The notes: generated by a model from the sequence alone, not told the origin. A DNA stretch of 53,108 nucleotides from an uncultured Alphaproteobacteria bacterium (GCA_944391715.1 CALXUP010000001.1:164676-217783), one strand, 5' to 3'; numbered from the stretch's first letter, positions 1 to 10,381 are shown. Numbers and translations are program-made.

Positions 1-1293
1 TACCGCGTTTTGCAGAATCTTAGTTCAAAAGCCGGATTTATGCGGCCGTTTGAGATTTATGCCGAGGTATTAAACAGTTTAGACGGCCGAAGAAAGTTTG
101 TGGCCAGGCTCGGATATGAGGCGGAAGACGGTATAGACGAATTTGTGAATCTGGCGATAGATTATGAACAGGAGCATATTCCGACTTTGCAAGGGTTTAT
201 TGATTGGATAAGCAGTGATGAAGTTGAAATCAAACGTGAACTGGAGCAAAGCGAGGCCGATGCCGTGCGGATTATGACGGTTCACGGTTCAAAGGGGCTG
301 CAGGCGCCGATTGTTATTTTGCCGGATACCGTTCGTGTCGTGAGCGTTAAAAACGAAAGCGGCATTTTGTGGGATGATTTGTTTTATTATCCGCTTTCTT
401 CGCAGGATTATGACGATACCTGTAGGAAGATTAAAGAGAGTGAAAAAGAAAAGGCTTTGCAGGAATACAGGCGTCTTTTGTATGTGGCGTTAACCCGTGC
501 GGAAGATTTGCTGATTATTTGCGGCTATTATAACAGTGCGCGTTCAAAGCCGCATGAGGAATCGTGGTATAAGATTTGTGAACGTTCCTTGAAAGAAATC
601 GGGACGCCGACAGATGATAATATTGTGGTTTATGAATGCGGACAAGATTTTGAACCTAAACCTAAAAAGCCGGATGACAGGCCGGTTTATGAAGAATGTA
701 CGGCGTTGTGGTTGAAAGAAAAAACAAAAACCGAAAATGCTTTGGCCAAACCGTTGAGCCCGTCGAAACTTGATGAGGAAGATGAGCCGGCGTTGTCTTC
801 GCCGATAGGAAAACACGGTCGGAGCCGGTATCGCCGGGGGTTGATTATTCATAAGTTGCTGCAATTTTTGCCGGATGTTTATGTGCAGGACGGCAAGAAT
901 GTTATTTTTGAATATTTGGAAAAAAATGCGCCTGATTTAACTCAACCGGAGAAAGAGAGAATTGTTGAAGAAGTTTCCGCCCTTTTGGAGAATCCTAAGT
1001 TTTCGGCTGTTTTTTCTTCATCATCAAAAGCAGAGGTTCCGATTATGGGAATGGTGGACGGCAAGATTATTTCAGGGCAGATAGACCGGTTGGCCGTTGA
1101 AAAAGACAGAGTTTTGCTGGTGGATTATAAAACGAATCGTCCGGCAGCCAAGTCGCCGAAAGACATTCCGTCGGCTTATCGGAAACAAATGGCAGCTTAT
1201 AGAGCTTTATTATCGAAAATTTATCAGGGAAAAGAAATAGTTCCGTTGATTTTGTGGACGGATACGGCGGATTTGATGGCAGTGGAAGAATAA
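1..1293 (+). CDS. addA: Double-strand-break repair helicase-nuclease AddA, C-terminal part (5' end outside window)
   Basis: The open frame runs in from base 1, so only about the last 430 residues are visible; a full AddA is usually over 1100. The fragment has the UvrD/Rep-type helicase motif VHGSKGL (near base 285) and motif VI LYVALTRAEDLL (near 480). Its C-terminal PD-(D/E)XK nuclease is marked by GQIDRL and LLVDYKTNR (1078-1140). By family knowledge AddA works with AddB to resect double-strand ends for RecA. The next gene is trxA on the same strand, a neighbourhood I recall from alphaproteobacteria, where addB usually lies upstream. The TTG at base 10 is not the real start, because the frame is open upstream of it. 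Confidence 0.93.
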   Translation, partial: YRVLQNLSSKAGFMRPFEIYAEVLNSLDGRRKFVARLGYEAEDGIDEFVNLAIDYEQEHIPTLQGFIDWISSDEVEIKRELEQSEADAVRIMTVHGSKGLQAPIVILPDTVRVVSVKNESGILWDDLFYYPLSSQDYDDTCRKIKESEKEKALQEYRRLLYVALTRAEDLLIICGYYNSARSKPHEESWYKICERSLKEIGTPTDDNIVVYECGQDFEPKPKKPDDRPVYEECTALWLKEKTKTENALAKPLSPSKLDEEDEPALSSPIGKHGRSRYRRGLIIHKLLQFLPDVYVQDGKNVIFEYLEKNAPDLTQPEKERIVEEVSALLENPKFSAVFSSSSKAEVPIMGMVDGKIISGQIDRLAVEKDRVLLVDYKTNRPAAKSPKDIPSAYRKQMAAYRALLSKIYQGKEIVPLILWTDTADLMAVEE

Positions 1294-1384
1294 GTTTGAA
1301 TTTTGTGCAATTCCTCTTTAATATTAAAAAAAGATTTACTATATTAGAAACATTACAAAATTATATTGAGGAAAGGAAAGTGTA

Positions 1385-1699
1385 ATGCAATCTATTGTCG
1401 ACAGTCAGTTTGATGCTGAAGTATTAAAATCAAAGGGCTTGGTAGTGGTGGATTTTTGGGCGGAATGGTGCGGTCCCTGCCGTCAGCTTGGCCCGATTTT
1501 GGAAGAAGTTTCCAAATCTTTAGGCGATAAAGTGAAAATCTGCAAAATGAATGTGGATGAAGCTCCGAATACGGCTGCCCAATATGGAATCCGCAGTATT
1601 CCGACTCTGTTCTTGTTTAAAGACGGCAAGCAGATTGATACAAAAGTTGGTTTGAACTCCAAAGCGGTTTTGGAATCTTGGATTTCTTCCCACGTTTAA
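1385..1699 (+). CDS. trxA: Thioredoxin
   Basis: A 104-residue protein, the normal length of thioredoxin 1. It carries the redox motif WCGPC at residues 28-32 after the conserved DFWAEW strand, and the cis-proline segment SIPTLFLF near 70-77. It reduces cytosolic protein disulfides, with electrons supplied by thioredoxin reductase. A purine-rich ribosome-binding site (GAGGAAAGGAAA) ends about 5 bases before the ATG. It lies 91 bp after addA and ends before a strong terminator shared with ftsH on the other strand. Confidence 0.97.
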   Translation: MQSIVDSQFDAEVLKSKGLVVVDFWAEWCGPCRQLGPILEEVSKSLGDKVKICKMNVDEAPNTAAQYGIRSIPTLFLFKDGKQIDTKVGLNSKAVLESWISSHV

Positions 1700-1748
1700 C
1701 AGAAATATTATTTTCTATGCAAGAATAAATTTTATTATTAATTGAAAA

Positions 1749-1806
1749 AGCCCCTGAGTTTTAATTGTTCTTTTGTTAGGGATAATTAAATCAGGGGCCT
1801 TTTTTG
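1749..1806. terminator. Bidirectional intrinsic terminator between trxA and ftsH
   Basis: GCCCCTGA and TCAGGGGC pair across a loop of about 32 bases. The stem is flanked by an A-run on the left and a T-run on the right, so it can serve both converging genes. Confidence 0.8.
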
Positions 1807-3672
1807 TTAAACTTCCGGGACGGAAGAGTGGGTTCGTTTTTCTTCGCTTACCGGTCCTTCATCGCTTTTATCAATCTTTTCTCCGGCAATGACTTTTTTG
1901 ATTTCATCACCGGTGAGCGTTTCGTACTCTATTAACGCCTGAGCCAGCATTTCCCATTCTTTTTCTTTTTCCTGGAGGAGCTTTTTGGCTTTTTCGTATC
2001 CCTCCGTTACCATGCGTTTGATTTCGGAATCAACCAAACGGGCTGTCTCTTCGCTGATGTTTTTATTTTGAGTAACGGATTTTCCCAAGAAAACCTCACC
2101 GGAGTTTTCAGCATAAAGAACCGGCCCGAGCAAATCGCTCATTCCCCATTCTGTTACCATTGAGCGAGCCAGATTGGTGGCTGCGGCAATATCGGAAGAT
2201 GCTCCGGAGGTAACGGCATTATACCCGAACTTTAACTCTTCGGCAACGCGGCCGCCCATCATAATAACCAGACGAGAAAGCATTTTCAGACGAGTATAAG
2301 AATACTGGTCTTTTTCCGGCAGTTGCTGAACCATACCTAAAGCCCGTCCGCGCGGGATAATCGTAGCTTTATGAATCGGGTCTGTTTCTTCAACAAACAG
2401 CGAGCAAATGGCGTGTCCGGCCTCGTGATAAGCGGTCAGTTTTTTCTCCTGTTCGTCCATAGCCATTGATTTCTTTTCGGCACCCATCAAAACCTTGTCT
2501 TTGGCCTCGTCAAAGTCTTTGGAGGTTACTTTCCGCTTGTTCTTGCGGGCTGCCAACAGAGCCGCCTCATTGACCAGATTTGCCAAATCGGCACCGGAAA
2601 ATCCCGGTGTTCCGCGGGCAATGACCGAAATATTAACGTCTTTGGCCAGAGGGACTTTTTTGACATGAACATTCAGGATTTCTTCCCGGCCTTTTTTGTC
2701 CGGGTTGGTTACCGTTACCTGGCGGTCAAAACGTCCGGGACGCAGCAAGGCAGGATCCAAAACGTCCGGCCGGTTGGTGGCGGCAATGACAATAACATTT
2801 TCATTAGCTTCAAAGCCGTCCATTTCAACCAGCAGCTGGTTTAATGTTTGTTCACGTTCATCATTTCCGCCGCCCAATCCGGCTCCGCGGTGGCGACCGA
2901 CGGCATCAATCTCATCGATGAAGAGCAGGCAGGGAGAGTTCTTTTTGGCCTGTTGGAACATATCGCGCACGCGGGAAGCGCCGACGCCGACAAACATCTC
3001 TACAAAGTCGGAACCTGAAATTGAGAAAAACGGCACATTAGCTTCGCCGGCAACGGCTTTTGCCAGCAGGGTTTTACCGGTTCCCGGAGGGCCGACAAGC
3101 AAAACGCCTTTAGGAATTTTTCCGCCCAGACGCTGGAATTTTCCCGGTTCTTTTAAAAAGTCGATGACTTCTTCCAGTTCTTCTTTGGCCTCGTCGCAAC
3201 CGGCAACATCAGCGAAAGTTACTTTTTTGGTGTTTTCAATCAGTCGGGCGCGAGATTTGCCGAAACTCATGGCTTTGTTATTGCCGGAGTTGGCCTGGCG
3301 CATAAAGAAAATCCAGACGCCGATAAGCAGAATCATCGGGAACCATGAAATCAGGACGCCCCAAAAAGTGTTGGCCGATGTATCGACCGGTTTGGCCTCG
3401 ACCTTGGCACCACTTTTGCGGATGGTTTCAATCATTGTCGGGTCATAAGGAGCGTAAGTCGTGAATTTTTCGCCGTTTTTGGTTGTTCCGGTAATATTCG
3501 GCCCTTCTACCATAACATCGGACAATTGTTTGTTGTCGGCGTAATTCATGAAGTCGGAGAATGCGACTTTGTTATAATCTTTTACCTGTTGGGAGGCATT
3601 GAAAATATTCATAATCAACGACAGCGCTACGAATATTGCCAGCCAGATAATGAGGTTTCTTCCTGATTTCAT
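1807..3672 (-). CDS. ftsH: ATP-dependent zinc metalloprotease FtsH
   Basis: A 621-residue membrane AAA+ protease. It has two N-terminal membrane segments (about 7-24 and 103-124) around a periplasmic domain. The AAA module follows, with Walker A GPPGTGKT (194-201), Walker B LLFIDEID (249-256) and the second region of homology up to RPGRFDR. The peptidase has the zinc site HEAGH (416-420) and the third-ligand Asp of SSDIAAAT (494). By family it degrades unassembled membrane proteins and regulators such as RpoH and LpxC. tilS, often upstream of ftsH in proteobacteria, is absent; the divergent neighbour is an unknown gene. The start ATG follows AAGGAATAAAA. Confidence 0.97.
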   Translation of the reverse strand: MKSGRNLIIWLAIFVALSLIMNIFNASQQVKDYNKVAFSDFMNYADNKQLSDVMVEGPNITGTTKNGEKFTTYAPYDPTMIETIRKSGAKVEAKPVDTSANTFWGVLISWFPMILLIGVWIFFMRQANSGNNKAMSFGKSRARLIENTKKVTFADVAGCDEAKEELEEVIDFLKEPGKFQRLGGKIPKGVLLVGPPGTGKTLLAKAVAGEANVPFFSISGSDFVEMFVGVGASRVRDMFQQAKKNSPCLLFIDEIDAVGRHRGAGLGGGNDEREQTLNQLLVEMDGFEANENVIVIAATNRPDVLDPALLRPGRFDRQVTVTNPDKKGREEILNVHVKKVPLAKDVNISVIARGTPGFSGADLANLVNEAALLAARKNKRKVTSKDFDEAKDKVLMGAEKKSMAMDEQEKKLTAYHEAGHAICSLFVEETDPIHKATIIPRGRALGMVQQLPEKDQYSYTRLKMLSRLVIMMGGRVAEELKFGYNAVTSGASSDIAAATNLARSMVTEWGMSDLLGPVLYAENSGEVFLGKSVTQNKNISEETARLVDSEIKRMVTEGYEKAKKLLQEKEKEWEMLAQALIEYETLTGDEIKKVIAGEKIDKSDEGPVSEEKRTHSSVPEV

Positions 3673-3749
3673 TTTTATTCCTTAACATAATAGTCAAACT
3701 ACATATTATATAGAATTTTTTATCCTAAAACTCAATAGAGATTAAGAAC

Positions 3750-3777
3750 TTGTCAAATAAAAAAAGGCTGTTATAAT
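3750..3777 (+). promoter_or_regulatory. Sigma-70-type promoter for the unknown gene at 3827
   Basis: TTGTCA (3750-3755), a 16-base spacer and TATAAT (3772-3777). The following AU-rich leader (TTTTATTATTA, then TTTTTAAA) leads to the ATG at 3827 without a clear Shine-Dalgarno. Confidence 0.65.
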
Positions 3778-3826
3778 CGCGTTTCTAAAATTTTATTATT
3801 AAGAATTATTTTTAAATTACTAAAGT

Positions 3827-5017
3827 ATGGAACAAACAAAAGTCAGCCGCAAACAGGTGGCGCTGTTTTTTAACGGAGAAAATGAAAACAGAAGTTTTAT
3901 TGCCAAGCAATGGCTGATAAAACAAATTCTGTTTGAAAAAAAGTATTGTTACGGGGATTTTTATTTTATTGATATTTGTAATGAAGATAATTGTCCCGAT
4001 GATAAGTTTGGCATTTGCCGCAGTGTGCTTGTTTCTGAGATGATCTGCATTGTCTGTCGACAGGAACAGGGAATTGAAGCTTTTTTTGCTTTTTTGCGGC
4101 AGGCACCGGATTGGCAGGAGTTGCTTTCTGAAATCCTTTGTCATCCGATGGTGGAAAATAATCTGGAAATGGTTCGGATTATTTTGCGGGAGCTTTGCTG
4201 TTCTTCGGTTGATGAAAATTTACTTCGTCAGGTTGTCAGTCTGCTGATTAACAACAGGGAACTTTGGCAGCATGATGATGAAATTGCCGAAGTTCCGCTT
4301 AAGCTGCTGCAAAGTTTTGTTAATTGCGGCGGAAAATTAAAACGGAAAGAATTTCTTGCCAGAGGTGCTTTTCATTATCTGGGGCTGAATATGGCTTATG
4401 ATTTTGAGTATTTGGCTCTTAGCGGCGGTATTTTTCCCGAAGAAAGGGGAAGTGCGGCTTCAGATATTTATAATATCTGTCAGTTGGCGCGGCTTTTGAA
4501 GAAAGAAAAAGAGACGCTGGTTTTGTTTCGGCAGGTTATTTTGGGCTGTGATGCCGATGTCGTTTGTCATGAGTTAATGACTTTTCGCCAGGAGTTTATG
4601 CCTGAGGTTTTGGAGATTATAGCCTTGCGCCCGCCTCTTTTTTGGAATGATGCAATTTTGTTTTTGAAACGGCTCCGAAATATTTCCCATTCAGGGATTC
4701 CATCCGGATTGAAGGCAGAGATTGTTGATAAAATTGCCAAGCAGACAAAATTTGTTTCGGAAAAATTTATTATTGAAATTGCCGAGACCAATTTTGAATC
4801 GGTTGAATACTTAGATTTTTCTTCGGAAAAAGAAGGCGAGTTTTCTCCTAACATCATCTCTCTTTACAATCTGTTGGACGGGCCGGCGGCTGAAACAGCC
4901 GAAAAGATTATTGCCCGGAGAAAGCTGCAAAATCTGATTGTGAAGTATAAGGAGAAAGGGCGTGAAGCTGATTGGCTGGCAGAGCAGATTTTGAACAATA
5001 ATGTTGTTTGTGACTGA
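3827..5017 (+). CDS. Unknown, mostly helical protein
   Basis: A 396-residue protein that I do not recognise. It has no signal peptide or membrane segment. From about residue 100 it is a series of amphipathic, leucine-rich helices, suggesting an alpha-solenoid (HEAT/ARM-like) fold; a very distant relation to DUF2336-type repeats is possible but unproven. The N-terminal 70 residues are Cys- and aromatic-rich and may be a separate domain. The ATG at 3827 is chosen because it follows a good promoter at 3750-3777; like genes in the 36-40 kb cluster, it has an AU-rich leader with no Shine-Dalgarno. It converges on infB across a terminator. Confidence 0.7.
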   Translation: MEQTKVSRKQVALFFNGENENRSFIAKQWLIKQILFEKKYCYGDFYFIDICNEDNCPDDKFGICRSVLVSEMICIVCRQEQGIEAFFAFLRQAPDWQELLSEILCHPMVENNLEMVRIILRELCCSSVDENLLRQVVSLLINNRELWQHDDEIAEVPLKLLQSFVNCGGKLKRKEFLARGAFHYLGLNMAYDFEYLALSGGIFPEERGSAASDIYNICQLARLLKKEKETLVLFRQVILGCDADVVCHELMTFRQEFMPEVLEIIALRPPLFWNDAILFLKRLRNISHSGIPSGLKAEIVDKIAKQTKFVSEKFIIEIAETNFESVEYLDFSSEKEGEFSPNIISLYNLLDGPAAETAEKIIARRKLQNLIVKYKEKGREADWLAEQILNNNVVCD

Positions 5018-5020
5018 TTA

Positions 5021-5052
5021 AAAAAAAGCCTCTCTTTTCAGAGAGGCTTTTT
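5021..5052. terminator. Bidirectional terminator between the 3827 gene and infB
   Basis: The perfect 10-bp stem AAAGCCTCTC/GAGAGGCTTT has a 6-base loop, with A- and T-runs on the two sides. Confidence 0.88.
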
Positions 5053-5069
5053 GCGGTTAAAACGGCCTT

Positions 5070-7556
5070 TTATAATGTTGCGGCGATTTCTTCAATTTCA
5101 TAACATTCGATAAAGTCGCCTTTTTGAATGTCATTATAATTTTCAAAACTCATACCGCATTCATATCCTTCTTTGACTTCTTTGACATCGTCTTTGAAAC
5201 GTTTGAGCTGGCCGAGGTTGCCGTCATGAATAACAACGTTGTCACGCAGCAGTCTGATTTTGGCACCGCGGCGTACCATGCCTTCGGTAACCATACAACC
5301 GGCCACCTTGCCAACGCCGGTAATGTTGTAGACTTCGCGGATTTCGGCATAGCCCAGGATTTTTTCTTTGAGTTCCGGAGAAAGCATACCTTCCAGACCT
5401 TTTTTAACATCATCGGCAACGTCGTAAATAATCGAGTAGTAGCGAATGTCTACACCGTCGCGGCGGGCCATATCGCGAGCCTGCGGGTTGGCGCGGACAT
5501 TGAACCCGATGATAAAGGCATTGGATGCTTTGGCCAGAGAAATATCGGATTCTGAAATCGGGCCGACGGCAGAGTGCAGAATCTGGACGCTAACCTCGTC
5601 ATTGGACAGTTTTTTGATAGTGCCTTCAATCGCTTCAATGGAACCTTGGACATCGGCTTTGATAATGACCGGAAGGTGTTTGACTTCACCGGATTTAATT
5701 TTATCAAGCATCTGCTCCATTGCAGATTTTGCGCTTTTTACCAGTTTGGCTTCGCGTTCTTTGCGGATGCGGTAATTGGTAACTTCTTTGGCCTGGGTTT
5801 CATCATTGACAATGATAAAGTCATCACCGGCAGACGGTGTGCCCTGCAAACCAAGCACTTCAACCGGTGTGGCAGGGCCGGCTTCAAATATCTTGTGGCC
5901 GGTTTCGTTGAACATGGCACGGACGTGTCCCCATTCTTTGCCGGCAATGCAGATATCGCCGACATGCATGGTGCCCCGTTGAACCAAAACAGTTGCAACG
6001 CTGCCGCGGCCTTTTTCCATTTTGGCCTCAATGACCGTGCCTTCCGCTTTGCGGTTCGGGTTGGCTTTCAGATCCAGAATTTCGGCTTGCAGCAAAATGG
6101 CTTCTACCAGTTTGTCAATGTTAATGCGTTTTTTGGCAGAAACTTCGGCACAAAGGCATTCGCCGCCAAGTTCTTCAACGGCAATTCCATGGTTGAGCAA
6201 TGCCGTTTTTACTTTCATCGGGTCTGCACCCGGCAGGTCTATTTTGTTGATGGCAACGACAATCGGAACTTCGGCTGCCTGGGCGTGGCGGATGGCTTCA
6301 ACTGTTTGCGGCATAATGCCGTCGTTGGCGGCAACAACCAAAACAACAATGTCGGTTACTTTGGCACCGCGGGCACGCATTTCGGAAAAAGCTTCGTGTC
6401 CCGGGGTATCAATAAAGGTGATTTTGTCACCGGTTTCTACCTGAATTTGATAAGCGCCGATGTGCTGCGTAATACCGCCGGCCTCTTTGGCGGCAACGTT
6501 GGTTTCGCGCAAAGCATCGAGCAGGGAGGTTTTACCGTGGTCAACGTGTCCCATAACCGTAACGACCGGCGGACGCGGTTTTAAATCTTCCGGCTTGTCT
6601 TCCGGTCCGGTCAGCCCGACTTCAACATCGCTTTCGGCAACGCGTTTGAACTTGTGGCCGAACTCTTCGACGATAATTTGAGCCGTGTCAGCGTCAATCG
6701 GCTGGTTGATGGTGGCCATAACGCCTAAGGACATCAGCTTTTTGATAACGTCGGCGCTTTTTTCGGCCATACGGTTAGCCAGTTCCTGAACCGTGATGAT
6801 TTCCGGAATGGTTACTTCTTTGATGATTTTTTCCTGCGGCTGCTGGACGACGACCGGTTTGGGCTGCTTTTTCTTAAAGCGGCGGCGCGGGCCTCCGAAT
6901 CCGTAATCATCGTCATCTTCGTCGGCAATGCTGTTTAAGCTGAGTTTGCCGCTGCGGCGTTGCGGTTCAAAGCTGCGTTTGACGATTTTTTTGCGTTCCT
7001 GCTCATACATATTCTCGCGGGACATATTTTTTTCTGCAGAGGATTTTTTGCCTTTTTTATAATAATTACCGTCATCGTCTTCATCATCTTCGTCGTCAAA
7101 ATCTTTGGCTTTTTTCTCTTTGTTTTTGAAAGACTTGTCTTCTGTCGGCGCCGGTTTGGCATTTTCGGCCGGAGCGGCTTTTTTCTTTTCGGCTTCTTCC
7201 GCACGGGCGGAGGCTTCTTGAGCGGCTTTAGCGGCAGCTTCGGCCTGTTCTTTTTTCTTTTTTTCTTCTTCCTGACGACGGCGGGCTTCGCGTTCTTCTT
7301 CTTCGCGGCGTTTTTGTGCTTCGTGTTCTTTAGCCTCGGCAATCAGTTTTAATTTGGCGGCGGTTGCCTCGTCAATCTTGACCTTTGGTTCGGCAGTTGT
7401 TGTGCCGGCCGGGGAAATTATTCTTTTTTTGCGGACTTCAACCTGGATGACCTTTTTGCCGTCCCCGGTTTTATTCTGGGCTTTGTCGCCCAATTTCAGT
7501 GTGAGTTTTCCGGATAATGTGAGTTTGCTTTTTGCATTATCTTCTGTTTCTGTCAT
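5070..7556 (-). CDS. infB: Translation initiation factor IF-2
   Basis: An 828-residue GTPase that places initiator tRNA on the 30S subunit. The N-terminal 230 residues are a low-complexity Lys/Glu/Ala region with an acidic stretch near 154-163, as is usual for proteobacterial IF-2. An IF2_N segment (about 245-300) precedes the G domain: GHVDHGKT (336-343), DTPGH (383-387) and NKID (437-440). Domains II-IV follow to the end. It is the last gene of the rimP-nusA-ylxR-infB run. rbfA and truB, which commonly follow infB, are missing here; a terminator lies directly after the stop. Confidence 0.97.
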   Translation of the reverse strand: MTETEDNAKSKLTLSGKLTLKLGDKAQNKTGDGKKVIQVEVRKKRIISPAGTTTAEPKVKIDEATAAKLKLIAEAKEHEAQKRREEEEREARRRQEEEKKKKEQAEAAAKAAQEASARAEEAEKKKAAPAENAKPAPTEDKSFKNKEKKAKDFDDEDDEDDDGNYYKKGKKSSAEKNMSRENMYEQERKKIVKRSFEPQRRSGKLSLNSIADEDDDDYGFGGPRRRFKKKQPKPVVVQQPQEKIIKEVTIPEIITVQELANRMAEKSADVIKKLMSLGVMATINQPIDADTAQIIVEEFGHKFKRVAESDVEVGLTGPEDKPEDLKPRPPVVTVMGHVDHGKTSLLDALRETNVAAKEAGGITQHIGAYQIQVETGDKITFIDTPGHEAFSEMRARGAKVTDIVVLVVAANDGIMPQTVEAIRHAQAAEVPIVVAINKIDLPGADPMKVKTALLNHGIAVEELGGECLCAEVSAKKRINIDKLVEAILLQAEILDLKANPNRKAEGTVIEAKMEKGRGSVATVLVQRGTMHVGDICIAGKEWGHVRAMFNETGHKIFEAGPATPVEVLGLQGTPSAGDDFIIVNDETQAKEVTNYRIRKEREAKLVKSAKSAMEQMLDKIKSGEVKHLPVIIKADVQGSIEAIEGTIKKLSNDEVSVQILHSAVGPISESDISLAKASNAFIIGFNVRANPQARDMARRDGVDIRYYSIIYDVADDVKKGLEGMLSPELKEKILGYAEIREVYNITGVGKVAGCMVTEGMVRRGAKIRLLRDNVVIHDGNLGQLKRFKDDVKEVKEGYECGMSFENYNDIQKGDFIECYEIEEIAATL

Positions 7557-7587
7557 ATAATTTTTTCTCCGTATTTGCGTCTTTATC

Positions 7588-8160
7588 TTATGAATTTAGA
7601 AAATCTTTGATTCTGGCCAGTTCCGTATGTACGGATTTTGCCATTTCGCTTTTTTTGAAAGCTATGTGAACCGTGTTTACCTTGTCTAATGCCTTGTCTA
7701 ACTCCTCAACACTGTATAAGTTAAAAATTTCTAATCCCTGAGATAAAGATAAAATCTTATTATGCCCGTCGGTTCCGGCGTCTGTTGCCTCCAGAATGAA
7801 AGCGGCTTTGTCTTTTTTGACCGCTTCGCTGACTTTTTCAAATCCGGTCAGCAAAATTCCGGCCTTGCGGGAAAGAGAGATCAGCTCCAAACCGCGTTTT
7901 TTTAGCAGGTTTTCTACCAGGCTGATCAACTGGGTATCAACGTTGACTTTCTTTTTGCAGGCTTTGGAAAATAAGTTTTTTTCGATTGCAACGGTGAGGG
8001 CTTTTCGGGAGTTTTTGACGTATATCCCGGTTCCGGAAATCTTTTTTTTGAAATCCGGAACAATCTGCCGGTCAGGCGTGAGGGCAAAGCGGAGAAGTTG
8101 TTCCTTCTCCAGCACCTCACCGCTGACAATGCATTTTCTTATTTCTTTTGCGGTTGCCAT
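7588..8160 (-). CDS. YlxR (DUF448) - L7Ae-like RNA-binding protein
   Basis: A 190-residue protein. The N-terminal YlxR domain (about 7-85) has the RKCIVSGE and GTGIYV motifs. The C-terminal half (about 95-185) resembles the L7Ae/L30e fold ([25 protein letters not shown]). This two-domain form between nusA and infB is typical of alphaproteobacteria; firmicutes encode the halves separately. It probably binds RNA in ribosome or RNase P related processes, but its exact role is not settled. The start ATG overlaps the nusA stop by one base (TAATG), indicating translational coupling. The gap to infB is 31 bp. Confidence 0.92.
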   Translation of the reverse strand: MATAKEIRKCIVSGEVLEKEQLLRFALTPDRQIVPDFKKKISGTGIYVKNSRKALTVAIEKNLFSKACKKKVNVDTQLISLVENLLKKRGLELISLSRKAGILLTGFEKVSEAVKKDKAAFILEATDAGTDGHNKILSLSQGLEIFNLYSVEELDKALDKVNTVHIAFKKSEMAKSVHTELARIKDFLNS

Positions 8161-9668
8161 TATTCCTCTTCAAACCAATGGGCACGGGCAGCCATGATGA
8201 TTTTTTCCGCTTCGACTTCGGTCAAAGTGTTTTCTCCCAAAATCTCAATCAGCTCATCGGCAGCCAAATCGGCCAAGTCGTCAATGGTTTTAACACCTTT
8301 TGAAGCTAATGTCAAAAGCATATCCTGATCCAGGCCTTCGATTGCCTGAATTTCTTTGTCCAGACCCAGAGATTTGCTTTTTTCTTCAAATTCGTGGTTG
8401 CGTTTTTCAACAAAAGCCTTGGCACGGTTTTGCAATTCTGCGGCCAGGTCTTCGTCAAAGCCTTCGATTTCGGAGAGTTCGTTCAGCGGAACCAGAGCGA
8501 TTTCATCAACGGTAGAAAAGCCTTCGGCAATCAGCAGGTGGGCAATCATTTCGTCGACGTCCAAAGCTTCCATAAAGCGTTGGGAGCGGACTTTGTTCTC
8601 GTTGGAGCGGCGTTCCTGCTCTTGTTCTTCTGTCAGAACGTCAATGTCGCAGCCCAGCAGCTGAGATGCCAGTTTGACGTTTTGACCGCGGCGGCCGATG
8701 GCAACCGAGAACTGCTCTTGCGGGACAACGACTTCAATGCGGTTGTTTTCTTCATCCAAAACGACTTTGGTTACTTCGGCCGGAGCCAGAGCGCTAACAA
8801 TATACTGAGCTTTGTCCTCGCTGTAAGGTACGATATCAATTTTTTCGCCTTGGAGTTCGGTTACAACAGCCTGAACGCGGATACCGCGCAGACCGACGCA
8901 GGCACCGACGGCATCAATGGTCATATCATCGGTTTTGACAGCGATTTTGGCTTTGGAACCCGGATCGCGGGCAACGGCGACAATCTTGACAATGCCGTCA
9001 TAAATTTCCGGAACTTCGGAGGCAAACAATTTGGCCATAAATTCCGGACAAGTGCGGGACAAGAAAATCTGCGGGCCTTTGGTTTCGCGGCGGACGTCCA
9101 GAACATAAGCGCGGACGCGGTCGCCGTTTTTGAATTTTTCCCGCGGAATAATCTCGTCGCGGCGCAAAACGGCTTCGGTCTTGCCAATATCCAGAATTAC
9201 ATTGCCAAACTCAATCCGTTTGACGGTACCGTTGACAATGGTGCCGATTTTTTCTTTGTATTCTTCAAACTGGCGGTTGCGTTCGGCGTCGCGTACTTTT
9301 TGAACAATGACCTGTTTGGCGGTTTGAGCGGCAATGCGGCCGAAATCAATCGGGGGCAGGGCATCGATGATGAAGTCGCCGACTTTGGCGTTTTCATCGT
9401 AATCGCGAGCCTGGTCAACCGTCAGCTGGGTAACCTCGTTTTCCACTTCTTCAACGACTTCGCGATAACGTGCCAGGGAAATTGCACCGGTTTTGCGGTC
9501 AATATGAGCGCGGATATCGTGTTCGAATCCGTATCTGGAACGTCCGGCCTTTTGAATGGCAACTTCCATTGCGGTAAAAACGTCTTCGCGGTCAATGTTC
9601 TTTTCACGCGCGACGGTGTCGGCAACGGCAATAATTTCTGGTCTTGGCATACTTTCGTTATTTTGCAT
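8160..9668 (-). CDS. nusA: Transcription termination/antitermination factor NusA
   Basis: A 502-residue protein. The N-terminal RNA-polymerase-binding domain (1-125) is followed by an S1 domain (about 132-198), two KH domains (IGRRGQNVKLASQL in the second) and an acidic C-terminal region with two helix-hairpin-helix repeats (about 360-500), as in proteobacterial NusA. NusA modulates pausing, intrinsic termination and antitermination. It is the second gene of the operon, 25 bp after rimP, and is coupled to ylxR by TAATG. The hairpin-T-run in the rimP leader may make it autoregulatory (inference). Confidence 0.97.
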   Translation of the reverse strand: MQNNESMPRPEIIAVADTVAREKNIDREDVFTAMEVAIQKAGRSRYGFEHDIRAHIDRKTGAISLARYREVVEEVENEVTQLTVDQARDYDENAKVGDFIIDALPPIDFGRIAAQTAKQVIVQKVRDAERNRQFEEYKEKIGTIVNGTVKRIEFGNVILDIGKTEAVLRRDEIIPREKFKNGDRVRAYVLDVRRETKGPQIFLSRTCPEFMAKLFASEVPEIYDGIVKIVAVARDPGSKAKIAVKTDDMTIDAVGACVGLRGIRVQAVVTELQGEKIDIVPYSEDKAQYIVSALAPAEVTKVVLDEENNRIEVVVPQEQFSVAIGRRGQNVKLASQLLGCDIDVLTEEQEQERRSNENKVRSQRFMEALDVDEMIAHLLIAEGFSTVDEIALVPLNELSEIEGFDEDLAAELQNRAKAFVEKRNHEFEEKSKSLGLDKEIQAIEGLDQDMLLTLASKGVKTIDDLADLAADELIEILGENTLTEVEAEKIIMAARAHWFEEE

Positions 9669-9693
9669 TTTGAATCCTTTGTTAAAAGTGGAA

Positions 9694-10194
9694 TTAAAGT
9701 TCTACGGCCTGAGCTTCGGCGGCAGCCTGCAGAAGCTCGTCGGTTAAAATCAGTTTGGCTTTGCTGATGTCGTCAAAAGCAATGGCGTAATCTGTGCCGT
9801 CTACATCAATATGAACACGGTTTTGTTCATCGACGTTGCCGAGAACGCCTTTGAAACGTTTGCGTTTTTCAACTTCAACAGCGGTTTCAATCCGGGCTTC
9901 GTAGCCGGAGAAACGTTTGAAATGTTCAATTTTTGTCAGAGGACGATCTAAGCCCGGTGAGCTGACTTCTAAAGAATATTGATCTTTTATCGGGTCTTTT
10001 TCATCTAAAACGGTCGATACGGTGCGGCTGACTGTGGCACAGTCTTCAACGGTGATGTCTTTGCCGTCCAGGCGGTCAATCATAATCTGCAGCGTCGGAT
10101 TTTTCTGTCCGATGGTCAGAATCCGGACAACCTCGTATCCGAGACCGGTAATGACCGGTTCCAACAGGTCTTGCAGCGGGTGTTTTGTTTGCAT
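9694..10194 (-). CDS. rimP: Ribosome maturation factor RimP
   Basis: RimP helps the 30S subunit mature. The N-terminal domain has LLEPVITGLGYEVV and the conserved block SLEVSSPGLDRPL; a C-terminal SH3-like domain follows (FKGVLGNVDEQNRV). I place the start at the ATG at 10194 (166 residues) because AAAGGAAAACGCC gives a well-spaced Shine-Dalgarno. The upstream TTG frame extension would lie inside the terminator-like leader. First gene of the operon with nusA, ylxR and infB, as in most bacteria. Confidence 0.94.
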   Translation of the reverse strand: MQTKHPLQDLLEPVITGLGYEVVRILTIGQKNPTLQIMIDRLDGKDITVEDCATVSRTVSTVLDEKDPIKDQYSLEVSSPGLDRPLTKIEHFKRFSGYEARIETAVEVEKRKRFKGVLGNVDEQNRVHIDVDGTDYAIAFDDISKAKLILTDELLQAAAEAQAVEL

Positions 10195-10210
10195 GGCGTT
10201 TTCCTTTAAC

Positions 10211-10234
10211 AAAAAAGCGGGGCTTTTGGCCCCA
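10211..10234 (-). terminator. Intrinsic-terminator-like hairpin in the rimP leader (possible attenuator)
   Basis: On the minus strand GGGGC CAAAA GCCCC is followed closely by six T residues (10211-10216). The rimP Shine-Dalgarno starts a few bases later, and a promoter lies 33 bp upstream. With no gene between promoter and hairpin, its most economical role is conditional termination in the operon leader. Confidence 0.6.
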
Positions 10235-10266
10235 CTCTCAAATTGTATTATGAAAGGTATGATGTA

Positions 10267-10294
10267 TTTATAGCATAGAAAAATTGAAATTCAA
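10267..10294 (-). promoter_or_regulatory. Probable promoter of the rimP-nusA-infB operon
   Basis: On the minus strand TTGAAT (10289-10294), 16-base spacer, TATAAA (10267-10272). Transcription would start near 10260, giving a leader of about 65 bases that contains the terminator-like hairpin. Confidence 0.5.
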
Positions 10295-10381
10295 GAATTT
10301 TTTTATTATTTTTCCTCCGCTCTGAATTCATCCTTTATTTTTGTTTTTCTCTTTTCCTGTTTCTTATTTTTTATAATTTTC

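Noticed and set aside
5124..7352. Long frames antisense to infB
   Set aside because: They mirror infB codons, with Phe/Asn-rich composition typical of antisense frames, and lack ribosome-binding sites.
8394..9767. 457-codon frame opposite nusA and the end of rimP
   Set aside because: A shadow of nusA; Asn/Phe/Gly-rich, with no recognisable domain.
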